From an uncultured cyanobacterium (lineage in GTDB: Bacteria; Cyanobacteriota; Vampirovibrionia; Gastranaerophilales; Gastranaerophilaceae), in NCBI GenBank assembly GCA_902495705.1, contig CABUXT010000012.1, forward strand, positions 1-54,941: a stretch of 54,941 nucleotides of DNA. Reading direction: 5' to 3'. The notes under the pieces were generated by a model, which was not told the origin of the DNA, made no database searches, and saw only the letters and a list, made by a program, of their open reading frames with translations. Of this stretch, positions 36,173-43,181 are shown in pieces; position 1 is the stretch's first letter, and every line of letters starts with the position of its first letter. The translations under genes were made by a program, and so were the position numbers.

Positions 36173-37369
36173 ATGAATATACAAATCACCCCAAATTTTC
36201 AAACTAAAGCAGGTTATGTACAAAATCAAAACAAGTTTAATAATAAAGCTGTGACAATGCCAAAATATAATAATGCATTGACTCATGATACCGTATCTTT
36301 TGGTAACAGCATTGCAAAAGGCGGAGCTACAATTGCAGAGCACTTAGAGGCTCAAGTTGCCGCCAGCACAGAAAGATTGTTGCGTATCGCAACAACATAT
36401 TTGGATATTGTTGAATCAGTTGCAATAAAATTGAAAGATAAAGGTTTTTCTTTTGACAGAGCTTATTGCGAATTGAACCCTGTTAAATCTCCAAAATCAT
36501 ACGCAAGTAAAGTTGTTCGCTCAGGTAGTTTTAAAGTTCCTGATACAATTCGTACAACTTTATACTGTAACAACCCTTATGATTTAGATAATTTATTCAA
36601 AAACTTATTACCTGAAATGGAAAAACGAGGTTACGTAATTCCTGAAATCGAAGAAACCGTTGAAAACTTGATGAAACGCGGTTATATTCCGACAGCAGAA
36701 GAAGCTGCCAACCCTAAAATGACAAAAATGGTTCCTGATTTGGATATCAGATTAGACCTTCCACCGGAAGAACTTGCAAAAGTTCCGGCAAAATATAGAT
36801 TCTGTATCGGCAAACCTCAAAAATCAGGTTATGAAGATATTCAAATGAGATTTATCAGAGATTTTGATAAGAAATCAAATCCGGTACAGCATGAATTGCT
36901 TGTATTGTTCGGACCAAATTACGCTCATGCAAAACATTGTGAATCATCTGATGTATACAACCACCTGAGAGAAATGGACGAATTACATTTCAGTGTGAAT
37001 ATGTTGAAAGACAAATCCGTTGGTTCAAACGCTCAAAAGGCTGAACGTTATATGGATTTGTTAAAACAAATGTTCAGAGGAAAAATTTCTCAAAAATTGT
37101 TCTTAAATGCTAAAAACAAAGATTATGCAGAAATTGATGACAGAATCCCAATTACATTTTCTAAAGAAGATGAACAATTGTTTGAAGGTTACTTTAACGG
37201 CTTGAAATTGAGAGTTACAAACTTGTATAAAGATGCAAGAAAAACTGCAACTCCGACAGAAAAACGCCAATTGACAAAAGATTTCAAAACAGACTTTGCG
37301 GCATTGGAAGATATTCATAGCAAGTTGAAAGCAACAATCGGCAACTACAACGAAAGACCGGAAGTGTAA
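36173..37369 (+). CDS. RelA/SpoT-like nucleotidyltransferase-domain protein with SFxG leader
   Basis: 398 residues, no signal peptide. A polar leader (MNIQITPNFQTKAGYV...) ends in HDTVSFGNS (38-46). A domain then follows in RelA/SpoT synthetase order: K-S-P-K-S-Y-A-S-K (105-113), KVPDTIRTTLYC with Asp124 and Arg127, KSGYEDIQMRF with Gly219-Tyr220, HELLVLFG with Glu241, then SDVYNHLREM. In the family the Asp binds Mg, the Tyr stacks on the acceptor nucleotide and the Glu activates it. No HD hydrolase, TGS or ACT domain is seen, as in small alarmone synthetases or toxSAS toxins. No antitoxin-like gene adjoins. GAGG precedes the ATG. Domain call is by motif order only. Confidence 0.62.
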   Translation: MNIQITPNFQTKAGYVQNQNKFNNKAVTMPKYNNALTHDTVSFGNSIAKGGATIAEHLEAQVAASTERLLRIATTYLDIVESVAIKLKDKGFSFDRAYCELNPVKSPKSYASKVVRSGSFKVPDTIRTTLYCNNPYDLDNLFKNLLPEMEKRGYVIPEIEETVENLMKRGYIPTAEEAANPKMTKMVPDLDIRLDLPPEELAKVPAKYRFCIGKPQKSGYEDIQMRFIRDFDKKSNPVQHELLVLFGPNYAHAKHCESSDVYNHLREMDELHFSVNMLKDKSVGSNAQKAERYMDLLKQMFRGKISQKLFLNAKNKDYAEIDDRIPITFSKEDEQLFEGYFNGLKLRVTNLYKDARKTATPTEKRQLTKDFKTDFAALEDIHSKLKATIGNYNERPEV

Positions 37370-37692
37370 GAAAACACGCGATTGGTCAGAATCTCTCTGA
37401 CCTCATTTCACGTCATTACAAACTTATTTACAAATAGGTCATTGTCACCCTGAACTGGTTTCAGGGTCTCTAATTGAACACATAGGTCTATGTCATTCTG
37501 AAAGCTTAGAAAATTTGCGTGAAGTATGAACGCACAATTTTCTTGCTATTCAGAATCTCTAACCGAACACCCCTCACCCTACCCTCTCCCTAAGAGAGGG
37601 TGACTTGTTTGATTTTTAATCCTTTCAGAATGACATAAACCTATTTGTTTGATTTGTATAATGTAGGTCGGCATTGCCATGCCGACACATAA
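37370..37692. repeat. Repeat-filled gap between the RelA/SpoT-like gene and thrS
   Basis: ACCCTGAA palindrome (37444-37470), a 68-bp element with arms GTCATTCTGAA/TTCAGAATCTC and an AAATTTGCGTG core (37492-37559), an unexpanded CCCTCTCC/AGAGAGGG copy (37570-37603) running into the right half of another TTCAGAATGAC element, and a GTCGGCAT palindrome (37663-37686). No gene seen. Confidence 0.8.
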
Positions 37693-37693
37693 T

Positions 37694-37730
37694 ACTGGTG
37701 GCGGAGAAACTAAGTTTCTCCGCCACCAGT
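37694..37730. terminator. Hairpin at the 3' end of thrS
   Basis: A perfect 17-bp stem (ACTGGTGGCGGAGAAAC and complement) with a 3-base loop, 22 bases after the thrS stop. The T run on the minus strand is weak, as for the hairpin at 13417. Confidence 0.65.
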
Positions 37731-37752
37731 TAAAAATAGTTCTTATCAAACC

Positions 37753-39561
37753 TTACTTATTTGTTTGCAACCCTTTTGCAAAAGAGTCATTTTCTCTGTT
37801 TTTGATTTCATCTTTGATAATATCGATAAATTCATCAACCTTGAATGTTCCGACTTGACCGATACCTCTTGCTCGAACAGCTACAGAATTAGCCTCAATT
37901 TCCTTGTCGCCGATTACACAAACATAAGGGATTTTCTTATCTTGAAGTGATTCTCTAATTTTGTAGTTCATACTTTCTGAACGGTCATCAAGGTTTACTC
38001 TGATACCGGCATCACGCATTTTCTTGTAAACTTCTTCCGCAAAATCAATGTGTTTTTCGTTTGAAATAGGAACAATATTTACTTGAGTTGGAGCAAGCCA
38101 TGTTGGGAATGCGCCTGCATAATGTTCAATCAAGATACCGTGGAATCTTTCCATTGAACCAAAGATTACCCTGTGCAACATCAATGGAGTTTTCAATTGA
38201 CCGTCTCTGTCTTGATATTTGATATCAAATCTTTCAGGTAAGTTGAAGTCTAACTGGATAGTAGCACACTGCCAAGTTCTGCCGATAGCATCTTTGATTT
38301 TGAAGTCGATTTTTGGACCATAGAATGCGCCATCACCTTCGTTGATGTCATATTTCATTCCACGTCTGTCCATAGCTTCTTTCAACCCTGCTTCTGCTCT
38401 GTTCCAGTTTTCGATTTCACCGATATAGCTTTCGGGTCTTGTTGATAATTCAACTTCAAATTTCATCTTGAAGATTGCCAATGTATCAGCTACAAAATCA
38501 ATAATTCCGTTGATTTCGTCAACAAGTTGTTCCGGTGTACAGAAGATGTGAGCATCATCTTGAGTGAAACCTTGAACACGAGTCAAACCTGACAACGCAC
38601 CTGATTTTTCCTTACGGTAAACAGTACCCAACTCAGCCATTCTCAATGGTAATGAACGGTAAGAGTATCTGTTTGCTTGATAAATCAAGATGTGGAACGG
38701 ACAGTTCATTGGTTTCAAAATGAATTGGTCATCTGAATCGTTATCTTTTTGAATGAAGAACATATTTTCTCTGTAGTGGTCAGCGTGACCTGAAATTTCC
38801 CACAACTTAGATTTTGCGATTTGTGGAGTGTTTACGATTACATAACCACGTTTTCTGTGTTCAGTTCTCCAGTAGTTTTCAATTTCTTCTCTTACAATAG
38901 CAAGATTTGGGTGCCACAAAACAAGACCTCCGCCTAATTCTTCTCTTGTTGAGAACAAATCAAGTTTTGTACCAAGTTTTCTGTGGTCACGTTTTTCAGC
39001 CTCTTCCAAGAATGTTAAATAAGCTTGTAAATCTTCTTTATTCCAATAAGCAGTAGCATAAATTCTTTGTAACATTTTGTTCTTTTCGTTACCTCTCCAG
39101 TATGCACCTGCAACTTTTAACAATTTGAAAGCGTTAGCTTTAATATATGATGTGTTAGGAAGGTGAGGACCTGCACAAAGGTCATTAAACAAAGCATTTC
39201 CGTCTTTATCTTTTGTGATGTATAAAGTCGGATTATCGTTTCTGTGTTCTTCCAATAATTCAGCTTTGTAGATTTCGCCTTCTTTTTTAAATTCTTCAAT
39301 TTGTTTGTCAACATCAGGAATGACATATTTTTCAAATGTAAGATTTTGTTTGATAATTTCTTTCATTTTTTCTTCGATTTTAGCCAAATCTTCTTGAGTG
39401 AAGGCATGACCGTCTGTCAAATCAAAGTCATAGTAAAAACCGTCAGCGGTAGCAGGTCCGATTGCTAACTTTGCAGAAGGGAACAGGCTTTGAACGGCTT
39501 GAGCCATAATGTGTGATGTTGAGTGTCTTAGAATAGACAAAGTTTCGTTGTTCTTTTCCAT
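37753..39561 (-). CDS. thrS: Threonine--tRNA ligase, lacking the TGS domain
   Basis: 602 residues. Class II synthetase. It starts directly with the editing domain (LRHSTSHIMAQAVQ, His13 and His17) and has CAGPHLPNTSYIK, the catalytic core with GLTRVQGFTQDDAHIFC, the zinc-site Cys in MNCPFHILIY, and an anticodon-binding end (VCVIGDKEIEANSVAVRARG). The usual N-terminal TGS domain (about 60 residues) is missing and no upstream frame supplies it. The ATG is preceded by AGGATAGAAAG. The untranslated leader is about 100 bases. Confidence 0.96.
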   Translation of the reverse strand: MEKNNETLSILRHSTSHIMAQAVQSLFPSAKLAIGPATADGFYYDFDLTDGHAFTQEDLAKIEEKMKEIIKQNLTFEKYVIPDVDKQIEEFKKEGEIYKAELLEEHRNDNPTLYITKDKDGNALFNDLCAGPHLPNTSYIKANAFKLLKVAGAYWRGNEKNKMLQRIYATAYWNKEDLQAYLTFLEEAEKRDHRKLGTKLDLFSTREELGGGLVLWHPNLAIVREEIENYWRTEHRKRGYVIVNTPQIAKSKLWEISGHADHYRENMFFIQKDNDSDDQFILKPMNCPFHILIYQANRYSYRSLPLRMAELGTVYRKEKSGALSGLTRVQGFTQDDAHIFCTPEQLVDEINGIIDFVADTLAIFKMKFEVELSTRPESYIGEIENWNRAEAGLKEAMDRRGMKYDINEGDGAFYGPKIDFKIKDAIGRTWQCATIQLDFNLPERFDIKYQDRDGQLKTPLMLHRVIFGSMERFHGILIEHYAGAFPTWLAPTQVNIVPISNEKHIDFAEEVYKKMRDAGIRVNLDDRSESMNYKIRESLQDKKIPYVCVIGDKEIEANSVAVRARGIGQVGTFKVDEFIDIIKDEIKNRENDSFAKGLQTNK

Positions 39562-40071
39562 TTTTCTTCTTTCTATCCTTTTTAGGGAGAGCTTAAACTA
39601 TATATAAAAACCCTTATACATACGGCAAACCCCTGAGGTGGATCCCTCTAACTTTTGTACAATATAAATTATATTACGCGCGGAAATAATTACAAGTCAA
39701 GGTTCCTCGTAATGACGTGATTGTATAAAATTATAAATGTCATTCCGAATTGCGGATTTTGGCAAGTGCGCCGTGTGAGCGAAGTGAACCCAGCACGTCT
39801 CGGCGAGAGCTGTGTTGAGCCGGTCGAGCCGCCAATAATCCAAGACCGTTTCGGAATCCTTTCAATAATCAAGGTTTATCAATAATATCATTTGCTAAAT
39901 TATTAATATAGAAAAGATTCTGAATCAAGTTCAGAATGACAATGACCTATGTGTTGAATTAGAGACCCAAAAACACTGAGTAGGAACAGAAAATATTACG
40001 TTTCGCTTTTAGCTCAACTCATATTCTAATCCGTTCTGTGTGACATAGACTTTTGTGTTCGTCATACTACT
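39562..40071. repeat. Gap with thrS leader and repeats
   Basis: 39562-39690 is the thrS leader and promoter: on the minus strand TTGACT-N18-TAATAT (about 39670-39699), then a leader with GAGG/CCTC arms of possible regulatory use; no T-box sequence is seen. Next a partial TTCCTCGTAATGACG repeat, the 202-bp expanded element (39739-39940), and degenerate repeat traces to about 40060. No gene seen. Confidence 0.65.
39739..39940 (+). repeat. 202-bp expanded form of the MITE-like element
   Basis: Ends GTCATTCCGAA and TTCAGAATGAC, with the shared core (CTTTCAATAATCAAG to TTTGCTAAATTATTAATA) and about 99 extra bases (39750-39848) in the loop of the left palindrome. Inverted relative to 31980-32180, with which it shares the insert almost base for base. 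Confidence 0.88.
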
Positions 40072-40281
40072 TTATTTAAGTATTTTATTAATATCAATAT
40101 TTAAAATGTTCACAATATCAAGAAGTAACAAAATTTTAGGGTTTTGCAAGCCTGTTTCAATCATGCTGATTGAACGTCGTGTTGTATTGGCAAGCTCGGC
40201 AAGCTTTTCTTGAGAATACCCTTTGCGCGCTCTCTCCGCTCTAATATTGCTCCCTATTTTGTTCAAATCTTTTTGGTACAT
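40072..40281 (-). CDS. Small XRE-family HTH regulator
   Basis: 69 residues. Standard Cro/CI HTH: LNKIGSNIRAERARKGYSQ, EKLAELANTTRRSISMIETG, LQNPKILLLLDIVNILNIDI. It is divergent from pilin 3 with a 90-base gap. It probably controls that gene and itself. The first codon is followed by normal HTH sequence, so the start is reasonably safe. Confidence 0.9.
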   Translation of the reverse strand: MYQKDLNKIGSNIRAERARKGYSQEKLAELANTTRRSISMIETGLQNPKILLLLDIVNILNIDINKILK

Positions 40282-40299
40282 ACCTTGTATCTTACAATA

Positions 40300-40327
40300 T
40301 TGACTTTTAAATTCTATATAGTAGACT
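40300..40327 (+). promoter_or_regulatory. Probable promoter of pilin 3
   Basis: TTGACT (40300-40305), 16-base spacer, TAGACT (40322-40327). An 8-bp palindrome CTATATAG (40314-40321) touches the -10 box and CAATATTG (40295-40302) overlaps the -35 box; either could be part of an operator. Weaker than at the other two pilin promoters. Confidence 0.4.
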
Positions 40328-40371
40328 AAACATATTGAGAAGTTTTGATTACATATAGTGAGGTTTTAAAA

Positions 40372-41112
40372 ATGGTTTTTGAAAAGTTTATTAAAAGGAA
40401 TATTTTGCAAGTAACTATGCAAAAGTCGAAGGAAAAATTCGCATTTACACTGGCGGAAGTCCTGATTACACTAGGAATAATCGGAATTGTTGCAGCTTTG
40501 ACAATCCCTGGGTTACTCACAAAATGTAAGGAAATGCAGTACCGCACGGCATACAAAAAAGTGTACAGCTCACTAAATCAAGCGATAAAATATGCTCAAG
40601 AAGATGATGGGGTAGACTTGACGACTAATAGAAAAGCAATTGATGATGGCACAGGTGTTTATGACGGCGATTACAATATTGGTGAAATTTTCAAATTTAT
40701 ATCAAAATACTACAACGCAAAGACAACATGTTTTGATAACAATGCCGACAAATGTTGGGTTTGCGAAGGTGGAGAATCAGGCTGCACAAGTTCTTGTGAA
40801 GGCGCAACCGGAGCGCCTGATTGGCAAGGTTGCAGAAAATCGAGTTATGCTTTCATTGATGCAAATGGAGTTGCATATTATTTATACAAAAACTCAGAAT
40901 TTCCAATTTTGATTGATGTAAACGGTTCAAGAAAACCAAATCAACTCGGACGTGACAGATTTGTTTTGAAGTTTGGAAACAGTTTAAGCCCTGATAATAA
41001 TTACCCTAGCGATATCAATGCAGTTTTATTATGGGATGATTATATTAAGAAAGACCGTTGGTGCCCACAAGGAAAGTGTTATTTTAAAACTTGGATTACA
41101 AAAGGGAAGTAA
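40372..41112 (+). CDS. Type IV pilin-like protein 3
   Basis: About 246 residues. A longer leader (MVFEKFIKRNILQVTMQKSKEKFA), then FTLAEVLITLGIIG. The residue before the cut is Ala. The globular part has a Cys-rich middle (CWVCEGGESGCTSSCEG) and the shared ILIDVNGSRKPNQLGRDRF motif. GAGG eight bases before the ATG at 40372 supports this start; an internal ATG at 40417 would give a shorter leader. Alone, divergent from an XRE regulator, away from pilus assembly genes. Confidence 0.83.
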   Translation: MVFEKFIKRNILQVTMQKSKEKFAFTLAEVLITLGIIGIVAALTIPGLLTKCKEMQYRTAYKKVYSSLNQAIKYAQEDDGVDLTTNRKAIDDGTGVYDGDYNIGEIFKFISKYYNAKTTCFDNNADKCWVCEGGESGCTSSCEGATGAPDWQGCRKSSYAFIDANGVAYYLYKNSEFPILIDVNGSRKPNQLGRDRFVLKFGNSLSPDNNYPSDINAVLLWDDYIKKDRWCPQGKCYFKTWITKGK

Positions 41113-41458
41113 GGGGATTGTACACAATCGTATCAGACACCAACGTATAATCAAACCAAACTTTTTGTCATTCTGAAAGGATTAAAAATCAAGTTGCGTA
41201 GCAACGTAGATTTTATCCTATTCAGAATCTCTAACCAAACAAAGGAAACATTGTCATTACGAATTTAGTTCGGAATCCTTTCAATAATCAAGATTTAGCA
41301 ATAATATCATTTGTTAAATTATTAATATGGAAAAGATTCTGAATCAAGTTCAGAATGACAATGACCTATGTGCTCAATTTGAAATTCCGAAACACCGAGT
41401 AGGAACAGAATATTACGTTTCGCTTTAGCTCAACTTATATTCTAGTCAGTTCGGAATG
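41113..41458. repeat. Repeat-filled gap after pilin 3
   Basis: A 64-bp element with arms GTCATTCTGAA/TTCAGAATCT and a TTGCGTAGCAACG-type core (41167-41230), the unexpanded 108-bp element (41252-41359), and a degenerate trace (CACCGAGTAGGAACAGAATA) that also occurs near 39977. No gene seen. Confidence 0.8.
41252..41359 (+). repeat. 108-bp MITE-like element (unexpanded)
   Basis: GTCATTACGAA at the left, GTTCGGAATCC, then a core nearly identical to the one in 39739-39940 (CAATAATCAAGATTTA, TTTGTTAAATTATTAATATG), and TTCAGAATGAC at the right. It shows what the 202-bp copy looks like without its insert. Confidence 0.88.
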
Positions 41459-42628
41459 TTACCCCTTTACCCCTTGCGCAACGACGTAAGCGGTAGACCA
41501 GCAGTTTTGCAAATTGAACCCTCCGCAAAAACCATCAATATCCAAAACTTCTCCGCAAAAATAAAGATTTGGATAACGTTTAGCTTCCATTGTTTTGGAG
41601 TCGATTTCTTTTAGCGAAATTCCACCACAAGTAACAACCTCACTATCAGGAACTTTTCCGACTATATTTATTTCAAAACTAGTCAACCTGTTTAAAATCT
41701 TGTCACGAGTTTTGCCGTTTATTTTGCAACATGGAGTCTCAAGTGGAATATCTAGTGAATTTAACACCCAATTTGTAAAAGATTTTGGAACAAAATTGCC
41801 GACCAAATTTTTGATTTCTTTATGCGGATTTTTGTCTAATTCTTCTTGCAAATTAAATGGCTCAACAAGTTGCAAAGTCAACTTATACGGCGAATCTTTT
41901 CTTGCATAAATTGATGAAATTTTATATATTAATGGCCCTGAAATTCCTTTATGAGTAAAAATAATATCATCATTTTTTAACTGCTTAAAATCCCTACCTA
42001 AAGCCTTGACATTTTTGATAGAAACTCCTGAAATATCTGCGAAATTTTCTTGAGTTTTCAGCGCAACAAGCGCCTGAGTTTGCGGTTCGATTTTTAAATC
42101 CAGTGGTAATAAAATATCAAGTTTTGAATGTCCACCGATAGAAACTACAACAATATCAAAGGCATACGAACTTTTGTTCGTCTTTATTTTGTAGCAATTA
42201 TTAAGTTTTGAAATCTGTTGAACTTCTTCTTTTATAATTTTAGCTTTTTTTATAGAAGATAGCATTTTTTCCTGAACTTCTTTTGAAGAATTTGAAGTCG
42301 GAAAAATTCTGTTATCCTCTTGTGTATAGGTTTTAACCCCAATTAAATTAAAAAATTCTAACGTATTTTTTGTTGAAAATTTTGAAAAAACCGAGTATAA
42401 AAATTTCTCTCCGCGTGGATAATTTTTGGCAAGTTCCTTAAAATCATCTTCAGAATGTGCAAGATTACACCTGCCACCACCTGTAGGCAAAATTGTTCTG
42501 AGAGGGGAACCTTTATCCAATAAAGAAACCTCAAAACCATAATCTAGTAATAATTTTGCACAAAAACATCCGGCAGGCCCTGCTCCGACAATCGCTATTG
42601 TTTTATTAGAAATCGACTCTTGTGCCAT
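41459..42628 (-). CDS. HI0933-like FAD-dependent oxidoreductase (YhiN/BaiN group)
   Basis: 389 residues. Dinucleotide-binding start TIAIVGAGPAGCFCAKLLLD, then the family mark PTGGGRCNLAH, a middle insert domain, and the C-terminal FCGEVLDIDGFCGGFNLQ. Family members are flavoproteins with mostly unknown substrates; one relative, BaiN, is reported to act on bile-acid intermediates, but that cannot be assumed. The start lies inside folK (23-base overlap), so the two are translated together. Confidence 0.92.
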   Translation of the reverse strand: MAQESISNKTIAIVGAGPAGCFCAKLLLDYGFEVSLLDKGSPLRTILPTGGGRCNLAHSEDDFKELAKNYPRGEKFLYSVFSKFSTKNTLEFFNLIGVKTYTQEDNRIFPTSNSSKEVQEKMLSSIKKAKIIKEEVQQISKLNNCYKIKTNKSSYAFDIVVVSIGGHSKLDILLPLDLKIEPQTQALVALKTQENFADISGVSIKNVKALGRDFKQLKNDDIIFTHKGISGPLIYKISSIYARKDSPYKLTLQLVEPFNLQEELDKNPHKEIKNLVGNFVPKSFTNWVLNSLDIPLETPCCKINGKTRDKILNRLTSFEINIVGKVPDSEVVTCGGISLKEIDSKTMEAKRYPNLYFCGEVLDIDGFCGGFNLQNCWSTAYVVAQGVKG

Positions 42629-43112
42629 ACAAAAACACCATTTCAGGATTTTCTAAATCGTTGTGCATTTCAACAATATTTTTATGTAAAACAGGGTGAA
42701 CAAAATCAGAATTCAATTCCAACATCGGCACAAGCGTAAACGCTCTAAGATGAACATATTTGTGGGGAATTGTTAAATTTTCCTCATTTATAATGTCTTT
42801 GTTATAGAAAAGAATATCAATATCAATTGTTCTATCTTGGTACTGATTTTTTTCTTCTGGAGTTCGACCAAGTTGCTTTTCTATTCTTTGGCAAACTTCC
42901 AAAAGTTCTTGCGGAGAATATTTAGTTTTTGCCTCCACAACCGCATTTACAAACCAGTTTTTTGTATTCATATTCCAAGGTTCTGATTCATAAAACGCAG
43001 AAGTTCTGACAATAGAAATACCTTCGTCTGCCCCAAGCAAACTTGCTGCCTGTTGAACATAGCCGATTCTATCGCCTTTATTTGAACCTAAACTTAAATA
43101 TACAATTGCCAT
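42606..43112 (-). CDS. folK: 2-amino-4-hydroxy-6-hydroxymethyldihydropteridine pyrophosphokinase
   Basis: 168 residues. It transfers pyrophosphate from ATP to the pterin precursor in folate synthesis. Family motifs: VYLSLGSNKGDR at the start, FYESEPW, NAVVEAKT, and QYQDRTIDIDILFYN followed by IPHKYVHLRAFTLVPM. A TTGACA-N17-TAAAAT promoter ends six bases before the ATG and there is no ribosome site, so the mRNA appears leaderless. Upstream of and overlapping the HI0933-like gene; divergent from waaA. Confidence 0.96.
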   Translation of the reverse strand: MAIVYLSLGSNKGDRIGYVQQAASLLGADEGISIVRTSAFYESEPWNMNTKNWFVNAVVEAKTKYSPQELLEVCQRIEKQLGRTPEEKNQYQDRTIDIDILFYNKDIINEENLTIPHKYVHLRAFTLVPMLELNSDFVHPVLHKNIVEMHNDLENPEMVFLYGTRVDF

Positions 43113-43118
43113 ACAATG

Positions 43119-43147
43119 ATTTTATAAATTTTTGTGTATTATGTCAA
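43119..43147 (-). promoter_or_regulatory. Promoter of folK, adjoining the divergent waaA promoter
   Basis: Minus strand TTGACA (43142-43147), 17 bases, TAAAAT (43119-43124); start of transcription expected at the ATG. The plus-strand waaA box TATAAT is at 43167-43172 with its -35 near 43144-43149, so the two promoters share their upstream ends. The palindrome CAACATGTTG (43145-43154) lies at the junction. Confidence 0.7.
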
Positions 43148-43181
43148 CATGTTGTCAACTTTGTTGTATAATTTCCGTATT

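Noticed and set aside
39562..39690. T-box riboswitch before thrS
   Set aside because: No antiterminator GGTGG-type box or specifier stem found; only short arms in the leader.
40072..41112. Toxin-antitoxin reading of the HTH/pilin pairs
   Set aside because: TA genes are usually codirectional and overlapping; these are divergent, and the partner has a clear prepilin N-terminus.
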